Source of the DNA: Lunularia cruciata
Lineage: Eukaryota > Streptophyta > Marchantiopsida > Lunulariales > Lunulariaceae
DNA length: 64,000 bases
Direction of reading: 5' to 3'
NCBI GenBank assembly: GCA_948567375.1
Contig: OX419755.1
Span: forward strand, 23,379,001 to 23,443,000
A program made the translations under genes and the position numbers. A model generated the notes under the pieces. It made no database searches, had not been told where the DNA came from, and saw only the letters and a program-made list of their open reading frames with translations. The first letter of the stretch is position 1; every line of letters begins with the position of its first letter. Shown here piece by piece: positions 24,229-37,424 of this stretch.

Positions 24229-24397
24229 CCTATAGCTAGTTCATTCTTTATATGGTATAGATTGCAGACAGGCGACTAACGATGGGGCTCCATAGCACCC
24301 GGCCTCCTGATCTTTGCCCATTAGAGGGTATACCATATACTTAGAGTAGATGGCTATCTAGAGTTAGAGGGACCTAACCGCCAACTAGGGGGGCGAT
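24229..24397 (+). other. 3' untranslated segment and polypurine tract
   Basis: Non-coding segment between the polyprotein stop and the 3' LTR. The purine run AGGGGGGCGA at 24387-24396 directly precedes the TGTGGCAC start of the LTR and is the likely plus-strand primer site. Confidence 0.7.
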
Positions 24398-24953
24398 TGT
24401 GGCACTTTAGAGTCTATGTATGACTTATGTGTGAGTTGTGCTTTTATAGTGTATGATGTTGACAACGATGTATGTTGTGTAGCGATGTGTATACGCACGA
24501 CAACGGTCATGCCATTTGTAGTTCCGCATCTAAATGCTCGGACACTGGAGTTCCAGTGATGGTAGTTAGAGTTATTCTAGCAGTTTCTCAGGGACTACTT
24601 TTCGACGGTTAGATTTCGTGTTCGGGGTACTGACTTCACGGTGGGGCCCACCGTCACTTTGCACCGTTTGCACCGTCGAGTGTGCCGTCAGCGGGACCAT
24701 TAGGGTTTTAGGGCTAGCTCGAGTCCAGGGGGTATAGTTTCGAAGTGAGCTCCAGAGAGCTCACTTCTCTGATGTTGAGCCTTCGAGTTCCTGGCTATGG
24801 TGGACAAAGGCCGGCGAGCGTCACCTGGATTCTCTATGCTTGAGTGGGTGTGGCTTGCCTGTAATCAGTGCCCAGTTGTTGGCAGTTTATAGAGTGACAG
24901 ATCAAATACTGATCTGAGTTGAGTTGAGTTGAGAATGTTAAGCAATCTGATTA
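24398..24953 (+). repeat. 3' LTR of the gypsy element
   Basis: Starts TGTGGCACTTTAG just after the polypurine tract. It comprises a 105-bp segment (24398-24502) found again at 24955-25059 and a 448-bp segment (24506-24953) that matches the 5' LTR. A TTTATAG box occurs in each segment and could be promoter-related. The right limit is taken where similarity with the left copy stops. Confidence 0.72.
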
Positions 24954-24954
24954 T

Positions 24955-25059
24955 TGTGGCACTTTAGAGTCTATGTATGACTTATGTGTGAGTTGTGCTT
25001 TTATAGTGTATGATGTTGACAGCGATGTATGTTGTGTAGCGATGTGTATACGCACGACA
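24955..25059 (+). repeat. Second copy of the LTR start (105 bp)
   Basis: Near-exact copy of 24398-24502, one base different by eye (GACAGCG against GACAACG). It abuts the end of the 3' LTR with no spacer beyond one base. This gives an A-B-A layout at the 3' end against B alone at the 5' end. It may be the stub of a second tandem LTR or the result of unequal recombination. Confidence 0.8.
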
Positions 25060-26718
25060 CAGTCTCTAACGAGGTTACGGTGGTTCATTTGATCTAGATA
25101 ATGCAAGAAAGCTTGAATTGGTTGAGATTTGTCAGATATGCTTTCTTTAACTGTGTTCAGTATCGCTTTTGGCTGAAATTAGTCTTAATTGGTGAGCAGC
25201 TTTGGCTCTGATTCTTGACCTTTTGAGTGTGGTTGTTTACGCTTCTCTGTTGCGAGGCTGGAGGCGAGAAACTATGCATTACTTTCTTTACTAAAATAGC
25301 AGGTCCACATGGATGTGCTGCATACATCCTCCAGTCTGAAGGTCCTTCAAGATGAAAAGGTCCTGTTCTGTGCAGGTAAAGAAGGCGACCGCATGAGATA
25401 ACGAAGAAGGATTGGAATACACCCATCAAGCCGTACAAGGAAAGGACTATAGGGGTAAAATGGGGTTAAGTCCCCATAGTATCGGTCAGAGGAATCTGTG
25501 CAGGTTGGAGTAGCTAGACAAAAAAGCTACACAAAAACTGTGTCAGACGCACAGTGTCACGTGAAAGCGTATACTGTATTGTAATGTAGGCTCGACGAGG
25601 CGGGGCTGTCCTTATCAGGCACTACACTACCGTTACTCCAATGGTAAGCGCAATGTGCTGTCTTAAATGTCTTTCCTTCCTAAAAAAGTCAATATCTTCG
25701 CTTCGCTTCCTCGGGTAGTCTTCGTTTCAATCACCATTGCGCTTGGCCTGAGGAGGGCAGGTGCACGTTACCAGTAATAAGAGCGCTGGAGACGACCCCA
25801 CCCCAAACAGCCACCAGCGCTCCTAGCAGTATCCCTATCAAACTCCTTTGTCACAACTCTAATATGATAGCGAGTATATACCAAGCGTATCACATAGAAA
25901 TAGAATCATCAAATTACAGAAGTCATCACCAGCCAAAGGTGAAAAGCGAGGAATTTCACAAATGTCAGTTTCCCTCTTCCACAATCCTTGCCATCCTTCG
26001 TGTTCTCTACGCGGTCGCCTTTTCCCCTCCTCTTCCACAATTACATGCTTATCTTCGCATCAGTGATACCCAATTGATGACCGGAAGTCTGTAAGAATGT
26101 GAATTGAGTCGAAGGTATCCCATCTTGATTAAAACCTCGCACTTTCTATCAGGTCGTGCGTCTGACGTGGAATCCTGGAAGCCACTTGGCACATGACATG
26201 AGCTATCGATAGATGGACCAAGGGACAGCACGAGTTGGATTAGAGAGATCGAGCAGTGAGGACATTGATTGACTTGAACACCTCTTTTAGCATGCCATGC
26301 GCTGTCGAAGTAGTACTGTTCCTAGTGGTCCCTGTTGATCCCGGTTGTATTTGCGGCCCTTAGCGTCAGGGGAGGAAAGGCCGTGCAGATCGCGCATTGA
26401 AACGCTACTGTAGAGGACTCCACTTTCTGCACTTCAGAGTATCAAGCTCATGAGACGGATAGGACGGGACGTGACGAGAGGAGAGCGAGGGAGTGATCTG
26501 CTCTGATCTGATCTGAGATACGCCCACAGGATCACACGATTCTTCCAGAGTGCAATCGATCACGGCAGTCCTTCCTTTTAGACAGGAAGGAGTGGATGCT
26601 AGATTGTGGAGGAGCTGATGTCGAAGGCTGAGTGAGGCATTTGAGGAAGGCAAGGTGGGGAGGGAAGGAGCAGGGGCTGTAGATTGGGTGGACATTTGCT
26701 CGGAGAGATTGCGCAGGG
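25060..26718. other. Upstream region of the TPC1 gene
   Basis: No gene seen. It should include the TPC1 promoter and 5' UTR. A 9-bp perfect inverted repeat (GAGCGCTGG at 25781-25789 and CCAGCGCTC at 25814-25822, 24-nt loop) is present. A ~35-bp motif at 25378-25412 resembles one at 14746-14785 on the other side of the retroelement. The antisense open frame over 26405-26803 is a shadow of the TPC1 first exon. Confidence 0.5.
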
Positions 26719-29700
26719 ATGGAAGAGCCTTTGATAGAGTCAGCTGGGAGCGGAGGAAGACCCGATTCGCGTGCTCATGGTCATGGGCATGGTCACCGCT
26801 CATATGTTCACCTCGGGAGAACGGGTGCTATTACCAGTGGCGACAAATATCAAAGAGCTGCTGCTCTTGTAGACCTGGTATTGACTGCTGAAGATCAAGA
26901 GGGCGTGTGCCATTTCCTTTGAGTGACGGCTGACAAAGTTTTTAAATCTCTACCTACTTCAGACCTCTCTAGATTTTGTTCTATCTCCAGACTCGGCGCT
27001 GAGTTTGTGTTGGTATGCTTACACTGAATGAATGATTGTGTGGGAGCTTCTTGTTTGGAAAAAAATGAAGTTATGCAGAGCTTCGAATTGGAACTTGTCG
27101 TCCACTATTTGCTTACGACTTTGTGAACGATACTGGACACGGATGTGAAGTCACATTGCTATTGCATTATATCGATCAGATTTACGGGGTAATTCACTTC
27201 CCCAATAGATTCAATACACGACAAGCTTTTGAAATATAAATGGGCGTTGTTCATTCCAGGCAGAGGATGGAGAAGGGATCCCTTCTGAGATTCTCGCGCA
27301 AGAGAACCTCAAGCTAGCCACAACGCTATATTTCGTCTACACTCGACTGGACCCTTTCTGGAACCTCAACCTTGCTGCTTTGATCTTACTAAGTTTCTTC
27401 GAGGTAAAATTGGTCTATATTTCTCATCTCAATCAACGATCCGTTTCCTCATGACCGGAGCATTTCTAAGAGCATTTCCTCTCCGCATCGAGGTTAGGAG
27501 TAAAGGTGTCCCACCTGTTGGCCGACGATTATGCGTGCATTTTAAGTGTAATCTCGGCTCATGAGCATCTCTTCTGTTCTCTTCATCCTGACCGGTTGGA
27601 GTATTTATGACAGTTCTTACTCACAGTTATAAGCAATATTTTGTGACAGGTTCCGTTGTGGTGTGACGGGAAATTCCCCGATCCATGTGGTTCCAGATCC
27701 AAGTACTACCTCGGCGACCTGCCATATCTAACCCGCGAGGAGTCTTTAATATGCGAGGTGTTATTTCTTTCCTTTGCATTTTGGGACCTTTTTCCCAAGA
27801 ATCGGCCATAAATGCGGCGCGCAGGAGTTACAATCGTGTGAATATTCAAATTTGAATTTCAGTACACGTGAACTTATATTCAGGGGAAAGCCTCCGACTA
27901 TTTTATCAAGGTCTAACCCAGACAGCGTCGTCTTACAGATTGTCATATTTGTGATACTTCTGGTGTACACGTTCTTTCCCCTATTATTTATGGGGAAAAA
28001 GCTTTTCTGGAGTGATGTACTAAACAGCGTCAAAGTAAGAGCTCTCACAATTGAATCCTACTTGATAGCTGACTGAATTTATAGGTCACTCTTTCATATG
28101 GGTTGTTTGACCGAGTAATAACAGAAGTACTATTTAGTTTCAATCTATCTACATCTCTGATAAAATGATGCCTGTGTGTCCTTCAAAATGGCAGGTTGTT
28201 TTACTTGCTATACTCGCATGTGATACCCTCGCTGATATTTTCTACGTTACGCCAACGGGACCTATCAGCAGCTTGCCCTTCCGTGTAGCTCCTTACGTAC
28301 GAGTCATTCTGGTTGTTGCAAACATCAGGTTAGTTCCTTAGACTCAGCTTGATTCTGAGCTCGGCTCTTGAAATTTTGAGAGACAGATAATCATGCCCGC
28401 TAGAATGAAAGGATAGAATAATCATAGCCTGCAGCCCGGTATACGCAAATTACCCTAAAGCAGAGGATGAACTGTTGTATGTCTGTGGAGGACTGTTTAC
28501 ACCTATCATCGGCAAAATTATATCATACAGATTCCTCATTTGAAGTCAAAGAAGCTGGGATGAAGAAGTACAAGATCAGTATCTGATCCACCGATTACCT
28601 ACTGTGTAGACCGCTAGTACTTTTCATAGAAAGCACTGAGGTCTGAAAAAGATGTGTATTGAAAGTTTTTTACTAAGGCTTTGTGTTTTCGCTGTTACAG
28701 CGAAGTGCGAGACAGTGTGAAGACCCTTGTGAAAATCCTGCCAGACTTTCTCGATGTTGCGGTGAGTGTTGCGGTCCTCGGTTGGCAGAACGGGCTCTTC
28801 AAAGTTGGAGTGTCTGTTCCTGGAGGATTGAGTTACTAGCCGAGAAAGTGCACCAGTTTGTTTCGAAGTAATGATTGATCGGTTTAGGAAGAACTTAGCT
28901 GCCACTAAAGATACGAACTGCCACCTTCCATACTCGTCTGTGCTTGCTACGAATTCTATTGCAGGAATCACCTCCTAATGATTTTCTAGACTTTTAAATT
29001 CTTCGTCTGTCTGTTTCTCTGTATGCCACAGGTTCTTCTCACTTTGTTTTTACTTTTCTCAAGTTGGCTCGGTTACATCCTTTTCGAAGACACTACTCAA
29101 GGAAAGGAAGTTTTTACGTCTTTTAAAAGAACATTGTACGGCATGACGATTCTTTTCACAACGTCAAACAATCCTGATCTCTGGCTGCCAGCATACAAGT
29201 AAGAAATACCAATGCTCAAAATTAGCCTTCATGTAACGGAGTGAAAGGGAGATCAGAATAGGGCAGAGCAATGAAGTATAATTGGAAAAGTCGCTGTGTT
29301 AGAGCAACTTTGTAGTCGCTTTGAATGTGTTTCATGTGAAATTCTATGCCGTGAGAAGTATACTTTCACGTACTTTGGTTCGATTGAGTCTTGTGAAAAC
29401 CATCTTCTATCATACTCACAGGAGAATTCTAAACCTTGCAGGCAATCTCGCTTTTCAAGCTTATTCTTCATCTTGTACATCTTGGTTGGAGTTTTCTTCG
29501 TCACAAATCTGGTTCTTGCCGTCGTGTATGACAGTTTCAAGGGACAGGTGTGTGAGTTTTATTTACGATAAGCTTTATTTATGAGCACGATCCCACGAAA
29601 ATGCAAATCTAAGTGCCGCTCTAGTTCGAGGGACATCAATCATTGAGTCATTCACTGCTTTTAGTCCATTGTCTTTGCATGATCTCGTAAGATCATAGGA

Positions 29701-32700
29701 CTCGAAACCTAGTACAACTTTTCAAAAGGCTAGGAAGGAGGGTCGTCACACATCACTGTAGCTATAATCGCTGGGACCTCGGGATGAGTCTAATGCGTCA
29801 GCCGACGTTGCACATGTCACATGTTTAACTTCCAATACATTCTAGTCAGGGTAGAGTTGTGGGTGTTACTCTGAGCAGAGCCTTCTCTAGACTTCGAGAG
29901 AACACTACCAATCTTTCTTGTTCCATGACAATCTTAGTCGTAATTCGTTTTAAGAGAAGTTCTTTTCGGAAAGAAAGTGATTTCGACTTCCCAATCTCTT
30001 GTGGAAAGACCATATCCACGGTATCTTCCTTCTTATTACTTTCTGGTTGATATGTCATGTCCAGCTAGCTGCACATCTGTTATCAGTGGAGCTGAAAAGG
30101 ACTGAGCTCCTGGAAACCACGTTCAACCTTATTGACGAGGACGTAAGGCCACTACTTGATATTTTATCTGGTTCTGAGAAAATTTTTCATAGCAGTATTT
30201 GGCTATGCTTTGAGTGCCAACTTTCACTTCAGAGACTGCTTTGTCCCCGGATATCGCTAAAATATGTATACAAATTCCCTGTGGTACAGAAACTCGGCTA
30301 TCTTGACATTCACCAATGTTCGCAACTGTTCAAAGAGCTGAACAATTACAGGTATAATTTCATGGACTCCCACTCAGTCACTCAGAACCACTGAGTATGT
30401 TGGATCGAAATAGAACGATTTTTGTTCTAAAGAACGGGTTGGATGCAGAAGTATGCTTGATTTCAAAGCTATTGAACGGTAGTAGATCCTGACCTTAAAT
30501 GAAGTTGTCAAGGGGAATTTTTTTTGAGGTTTTGTGCATTTTGTCCTTATGAATCACATTGTTGTTTGGCATTGATCTGTCCTGTCTGTGGCACCATTTT
30601 TTTTATCTAGCTAATTGATCTTTTGCGAAATAATAATTGTGCCTCCTGATCTGCACTCACAGAACGCTTCCGAAGATAGAGGAGGATGACATGGAATCTG
30701 TTTTCTATACTTTGGATGACAGTGGTGATTTTAAGGTAAAAATCGATGATTTGCTTTGATACTGATTGCTACATCGAGTATGTTTGGACTTCAGAATGTT
30801 CCATGGTTTCATCTAGGCCTTTAAGATGTCATGCTTGCAAGCGTGATGTACTCTGTCCCCGTCTCAAGTGAGTTATCCGTTTTAATACTCTTGTGTACTT
30901 TTTCGTCTTGCGTTTACGGTATTTAGATAAACTTGGATGAGTTTAAGGATCTTTGCAGTGCAATATCCCTGAAGTTCGACAAGCAAGAAATTGTAAGTGT
31001 CTTACCCTAGTTGGACCTTAGTTGGTCTTCTATTTTCTGGCATTGGTGATCATCACATGGGTGGTCCGTAACCTGTTGTGTCTATCTTAATTTCGTGATA
31101 TATTGTACACTCATGGTCTAGTAAACGCGTATATCTGTATCTTACTACAATCGTATACTACGACCTCGGGGCGATGTCCTTCTGCTGCTTTCGAGTTACC
31201 GGTCTCCCATATGCTTTTGCATTGCATTTTCTACTTTACTTTATGGTGCAATCTAGGTGATGCTTCTTTGGATGCTCCAGTAGTATGTAGACTTTGCGAC
31301 TTGCATAGATCGGATATCTTAGGTGCGGGAAGGTAAATTTCTCATATTAATATTATTGGGATATTGGGACCTAGCGCCGTTCTACCTCGTTTGTCTCCCC
31401 CTTATATGGCTTGATGGGGTCTTCCTCTCCTTCATTTGTTCTATATGGTCGCCTCTTTACCACTTAACTTTACAAAGCTTCAATTGTCTGCTCCTCCCAA
31501 TTCCCTCGTTCTGCACTGCATGTGTGTAAATGTTGGTAACTGAAGCGTTCCCATCTATTGTTGCTAATTGTCTTCTTTTCAGCCTCAATGGCTGGAAGAG
31601 TTTCCAAGACTTTACAACTCCTACACATTTGAGAAGCTTCGACAATTTGTGAAGAGCAAATACTTTGAGTACATCATTCTCGGCATGTTGTTCCTCAATT
31701 TAATCACCGTTGTCACAGAAACCACGGTATGTATCATATATGACTGAAGTCTCTAATTTAGACGATTGGGATACTGAGGATTTTAGCATGAGGCAGCTAT
31801 TTGAGGTTCTTTGTTAGTATTTGAGCCTGAAAAATTTAGCAAAAGAAGAGAGTTGTTATAGTAGTCTATTTCTGTTGTAAGCTTTCTGTAAAGCTTACAT
31901 GAATGCCCTTGCAAGTAACTCCGATGTTATTCAGCTCTATAACGATATGGCTCCTTGAGGTGGTTGTACATGGTAACAGACATCACACCAATTATTGCTG
32001 TCTTGGCGGTCGCTGCTCGCAATCACTATTTTATTGAAGTTCACCATGACTCAACTATAGATAGGTCCTGCGAACATCTTCTTCAGACAATAGGCAGAAA
32101 TATGTTGACATGCCATTTTCTGAAAGAAACATTGCCCAAAACCATCTTAAGGGAGTCGCTACTCCAGGAGAAGATTAAGTGGGATCGATGTTTAAATTTG
32201 CTGAAAGTACCTTCTTCTTTTGCAGTTGGACTTGGAAAACGACACGTCCCAAAAATTCTGGCAAAACGTTGAATTCATCTTTGGTATGATGCATTACCCT
32301 GTTGTTTCTTCCATATTTCGGTAAAGCGAGCGTGGCGGTTGTACTAGAGCACCAATTGCTATTTTAGTTGAAAAAGCACATGCCGTTTTGTGGAGCTGCA
32401 GGCGAGCTGCATGGCAATGAATCTATTCCTTGATGACTTCGAGCCAATCCTCGAGTATAAGGCAGGAACTCAAGGATACAGTCTAACGTATAGACTACGG
32501 AGTTGGAAACTGTCATCCTCGATGTCTCTAGTATCGAAGTACAGCGGCAAAGCTGTCATAGTGAATACTCCAGAAGAAAACTGAGCTGATTATCACTTGC
32601 CTCTTTGTATGTAGGATGGATTTATTTGGTCGAGTTGGCCCTGAAAGTGCTCGTCTACGGGTTTCAGAACTACTGGCGTTCTGGGCAGAATCGGTTTGAT

Positions 32701-35111
32701 TTCGTAATTACATGGATTATCGGTAAGATCTTCCTCTGCTTTTTTTGCATGCCATAATATGCTGATTTGCTCTCAAGGATTCGTGGTTAAAATAGACACT
32801 CACTTCAAATAGACGTGCATGTCGCCGTTCACCCAAAAGTTTCCATTAGAATTTGTATTTCAATGCGCTGCTGTCTCAGTTACTTGGGTTCTTTCTCGAG
32901 GGACCACTTACTGGACCATGGACGGGGCCTTACTTGACGATATATCTGGATGAACTGTAACATCATATGAAATATATCTGTCGCTGCAGTTATTGGAGAA
33001 ACTCTAGCGGTAACGCTGCCCAATGGTCTCCCTCTTCTCTCAAACACTGAGTGGTAACTCACTTCACTTTGTCGAATAGAGGAGTGAGTTGATTGTGTTG
33101 ATGAAGGGTGTTGCTAACCTCGAAGAATTAAAGTGGTGCTTGTTACTTGCTTGTTGCTTCCATGGAGCTTTGGTTGAATAATCTATGCTCCTTAACACCC
33201 GCTTACTTCTGCAGGGTACGGTATCTACTGATTGCCCGACTTTTACGGCTGGTGAGAGTGTTAATGTTGGTAGAAAGATACCGCGTGAAGGTGGTGACAT
33301 TTGTCAACCTCATCCCGAATTTGCTTCCATACTTGGGCATCAATTTCTTCGCGATGTGTCTCTACTGCACCCTCGGCGTGCAGGTGATGTTCATGAACTG
33401 TTTATCATCCCAACTAGAGTTGCCCTGGTACCCATAGAGCCCAAAATTTAAATCAGTATCTAGTGTTTACGTTGTCCACGAAAACGGAAAGTATGTAAGC
33501 ATTCCGACTTTCCTAGTAAAATTTTCTGTCGTGGTCTCTATCAAATGATGCTAGCTTCGAAAATGTCTCTTGATTTTTTCTGAGCTGTTTTGATTTTTGT
33601 AACTTCAGATACTTTAGGAGTGCAACCGGTCTGTAATTTAATCTTCATCTACATTTGTTTAGGTTCTAACCGTGCATCACACTCCTAAATGGTGGTCTAA
33701 CTGACGTGTATTCACGGTGTTTCAGGCCTTTGGTGGAACTGTGTATGAAGGCAATCCAAAACTGGAGGAAACGTCTATGTATGAAAATGAGTATCCAGCT
33801 CTTAGACTTGAAGCTTGAGTCTTCAACATCTTTCACTCTCTCATCTTTTCATCTCCTGGACAAATGCACGTATATTGATTCCAAGTATCCATGACAAGCA
33901 TCCAAACTTGTCGTGGAGTTTGCAGGACACTTGTGATTTCTTCTCCTTCTTCTTTAAAACGAAGTTTCTAACGTTATAATGAGCTGATTTTCTTCTAATG
34001 AAACATCACAGGAGTTGCAACTAGATCTACCGCTAGTGCTTTTGTGAATCTAGGACTTGCACTGGACTTTGATAAACACCCCTAGAATTGTGAGTGGAAA
34101 GTTAGCGAGCCTATATTCTGGTGAACTCCTTGATCAAAATAACAGCTATATGGCGCATAACTTCAATGACTATCCATCGGGCATGGTCACGTTGTTCAAC
34201 GTTCTTGTAATGGGCAACTGGCAGGTGTGGATGGAGGTATGTTGTCATCCCTTCTCATGCCGTAACTGATTATCAGTGGAACGGATCCTTGAAGTTTACA
34301 ATATCCGCTAGAATGACATAGTCAGTAAGTCAATGTTTGCAAATAGACAAGCAGATAATGCGGACTTCTTATCAAATACTGATACATGGACGACTATGCC
34401 AGACATATGGAGTTCTTACAAAGACGTGGTGGGCAGTTACGTACTTCATGAGTTTCTACGTGATTGGTGTCCTACTAATTCTGAACTTGGTGAGTGTAAC
34501 TTGTTTTCATGCATCAACTTGAATGATTGTCCAGTATGCTTGTGCGGATGTATCTTATGATTACCAACTTGATGAATATCTGGTTCGGTCCCGGTTGATT
34601 GATTGTTGGAGAGCCTGATTCCTTTCTACCACTGTGTGACAACAGGTCGTAGCATTTGTGTTGGATTCTTTCTTCGCGGAGATAGAAATCAATGAGGAAG
34701 CAAAAGCAGATGATTGCGTGGAGGACGAGTCAAGCAGCGGTGGAAGCCGACCGGTATCTGTCTCAAATCCCACTCTTAATTTTATTCATATTTTTGAAAC
34801 TGATTAAGTAGGATGCGAGCGACGAGTTTCTAAGTGTTTCTACCTTGTTGCAAGCATTCCCTCAGTCGTCAAGTCTGACGTTATGTTGTCCTTGCACAGG
34901 ACAAAGGGGACGTTCGACAGGAAGCGAGAAGAAGGGCGAGGAGGTAACTAGGTCCTTACATTACTGCTGAATTATAGGTTTAATGTGATTGGTGAGGTGG
35001 AGTTAATATTGATTCTTCTTCGTACGCAGGGGTGGCCGTGACACGCGAGTTCAAAATCTCCTCAACCACATGCTCAGTGCAGAGATGCAAAGTGCTAGCA
35101 AGGGAAACTAA
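26719..35111 (+). CDS. TPC1: Two-pore cation channel, vacuolar TPC1 type
   Basis: Voltage- and Ca2+-regulated cation channel of the vacuolar membrane (slow vacuolar current), 777 aa against about 733 in Arabidopsis. Twenty-three exons: 26719-26877, 27260-27403, 27650-27757, 27939-28034, 28195-28328, 28701-28761, 29032-29198, 29442-29547, 30065-30142, 30290-30351, 30663-30735, 30927-30992, 31583-31726, 32226-32283, 32615-32722, 32990-33053, 33215-33383, 33726-33790, 34086-34236, 34403-34489, 34646-34753, 34900-34943, 35030-35111. Phases agree throughout. Domain I runs to pore [15 protein letters not shown]; the linker has two EF-hands (LIDEDKLGYLD and [14 protein letters not shown]); domain II has an Arg-rich S4 ([13 protein letters not shown]) and pore [14 protein letters not shown]. 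The luminal FEDTTQG acidic pair is kept. The N terminus starts MEEPLI and has an HGHGHGH run. Exons 18-19 add residues before NFNDYPSGM; that junction is the least certain. Confidence 0.94.
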
Positions 35112-37424
35112 TTTATCTGCTTGTTCTGAGGAATGTATAAACCTGTACTTTCCACTGAGTTGGAACTGGAGCACTTCACCTGCTAGAATTTGACTCGTTG
35201 GAATTTTCAGTCTTTCATTCACACCTTCAGCAGGGTAGCAAATCAGGCGGGTTGTGATTTCAATGGACCACAAGGGGGTGAAATTCTAGGCTCCCTAAAG
35301 TTCACGGTTTTCCCTTGCTTCCTGTAGTTTATCAGGGAACATTGCTCGGGGACGTCATGTGTACATGATGGATGAGCAGAATTCTGCTGACTACACTCTG
35401 CAAAACACCAGTAAAATATTTTGTAAATTACACGAATGGGTTCTCAAAATTGATTAATCGGTTTTCCCCACCTTTTCCACCTTCAGTGGTCGTTTTCCTC
35501 GTCACGTCTTTAAGTGGGTCGGATTGTATATTGAAATAGCACTCACTGTATGGGACTATTCCTCCCATGCAGAGCCCTTGGTGATCTAGTGAGAACTTTC
35601 ACTAGGCGTATCAAGCATTGTCGTAAGAAGTTGTGTTCTACATGCAATCCTCTTTCCTGAATGTCTAATCTAATGAATCTAATCTAAAGATTTCCTCGAT
35701 AAGGAATGAGGTGATTTACAAGAAACCAAGGGTGTCGAAACCAAGAGAAAAAGGAGAATCTCAAATTTGAGTTAATGAAAAAGAGACTGCAATGCATCTG
35801 AGCCCCTTCCTTCGATTGCAATGTCTTCTTCACCTGAACATCTTGAGAATGGGTCTCGTGTCACCTAAACACATGGACTATCGTCAAAGAGTTTTTTAAC
35901 TCAACGAAGATGAGGTACATAATCTTCTTGTACCTCAAGACAAGAAGATTGATTGGGTGAAAAGAAATCCCTTTCATTAAGAGTTCAAATAAAGCCGTGT
36001 CTTCTCATCGGTCTTGGAACTCCCTCCCAAATAGATGGTAGGTATCTACCCAATGACTGTGCAGCATTTAAAACATACATGGAGTTGGATTACGAATTGA
36101 TTTCAGACAGTAGGGGGTTTCAAATTTAGACTTTCCGACTACCTGTAGGAATTTGTAAGCGAGTTATGGGTAGATTGTAAAACTTTTATGGGTAACGTGC
36201 AGGAGTACATAGAAGATTTTCGGGGAAAATGTCCTTAGTCGTAATGATTATGACTCGTAGTTTCTTCAGGGTTACGGGTGGTCTTGTAAAAACTAGTGAT
36301 ATAAAATCAAAATTTACTCATCTCAATTTTACTATAAAATTTAAAATCTCTAAATTTTGACGAAATGATTCAATTTTCAACCAAATTATGCTTATGGGTA
36401 TCCATAAAATATTTGATGGACTTCACACTTCCCGTTAAATTCTGAAAACCTGGAGTTGAAACCCCCTAATTGATAACTCTGCATGGATTCATCCATCTGT
36501 ATGTATTTTAATTTGACAACAACGTCACCGAAAGTACTGAAGTTTTGTGTTGATCCTTCATGTTATCCGCAAGATTTATAACTTATGAAAACTAATTGAA
36601 CTCCCGTGCTATGCTCTGCCCTTAAAACCCACATTACTTCATGACGTAAAGTTATTACATCAATACAATACGCAATATCTTTTGCTTTGAGTAATTGAAT
36701 AGTTTACGATCCAAATATTAGATATACAATAAAAATAAATTTGCTGTTATTCCAAAAGTTTCACTATAATATAACCTCGGTATTCATGAGTTTTAAAACA
36801 AAAAGTCGGTACGAGGAGTACTGCCCCTTGCTCGGCTACTTTGGCACTGTATGAGTAAGTGATGGAGTCGCATGTGTATTTGTAGAGGTTTATTGTGGCT
36901 GCCTCTTGCTTCCCGTTGTTGTATAATGTCTTAGGAATCAAGTGTCTATAGCACTTGTTGGGGTATATTTTATATCCCGTCCTCTTTTGCTTCGCTCTCG
37001 TTACCCTTCAACATGTGCAGCCACACCATCCATAAAATTTTCCATTTTTCTATTCCTCTGCTAATTCACTCCTTATTATTTTTCCTTCAGTCTTTGTTCC
37101 TACCGGACTCCAGTCCACGTTTTTTATTTTCATAGTTCACGAACGGCTTACCTACCGGTGGTCTATTACGTAATTTTTTCTATTTCTCGCAGTTGTTTGC
37201 ATAGCGGTGATTGATTTCAAGTTGTTTACTAATCCTTTAGATATATGTTATTCTCAAAATTTCGTAATTGTACCTTTGTTTCAGGTTACATTAGATACAT
37301 TTTAGCTTATTGATTATCACTGTTCTAGCATTGTGCATCACCTCCATCTTGGTTACCTATCATTTATATTTCATGAATTTTGGATAATTTATATTTCATG
37401 AATTCTGGATAACCCATTCCCAGG

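Larger units (their letters stand above)
15149..25059 (+). mobile_element. Ty3/gypsy retroelement carrying a DNA methyltransferase and a PHD finger
   Basis: Decayed LTR element with order gag, protease, cytosine-5 DNA methyltransferase, reverse transcriptase, RNase H, integrase, PHD finger. RT before integrase defines Ty3/gypsy order. From about 17.97 kb to 24.23 kb everything is in one frame, broken only by single stop codons. Gag upstream is offset by one frame, with a frameshift near 17960-17990. Terminal segments 15149-15596 and 24506-24953 differ at about 12 of 448 positions, mostly transitions, so the copy is fairly young. The 5' end seems to lack the first ~105 bp of the LTR. No target-site duplication could be found. 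Sixteen in-frame stops and two altered integrase residues make this copy non-autonomous. GC is visibly higher than in the surrounding DNA. Confidence 0.9.

Noticed and set aside
25781-25822. 9-bp inverted repeat as a terminator or riboswitch
   Set aside because: Short stem with a 24-nt loop in a plant intergenic region; no supporting context.
26405-26803. 132-codon antisense frame
   Set aside because: Runs opposite the TPC1 first exon and its 5' UTR; the sense reading is strongly conserved.
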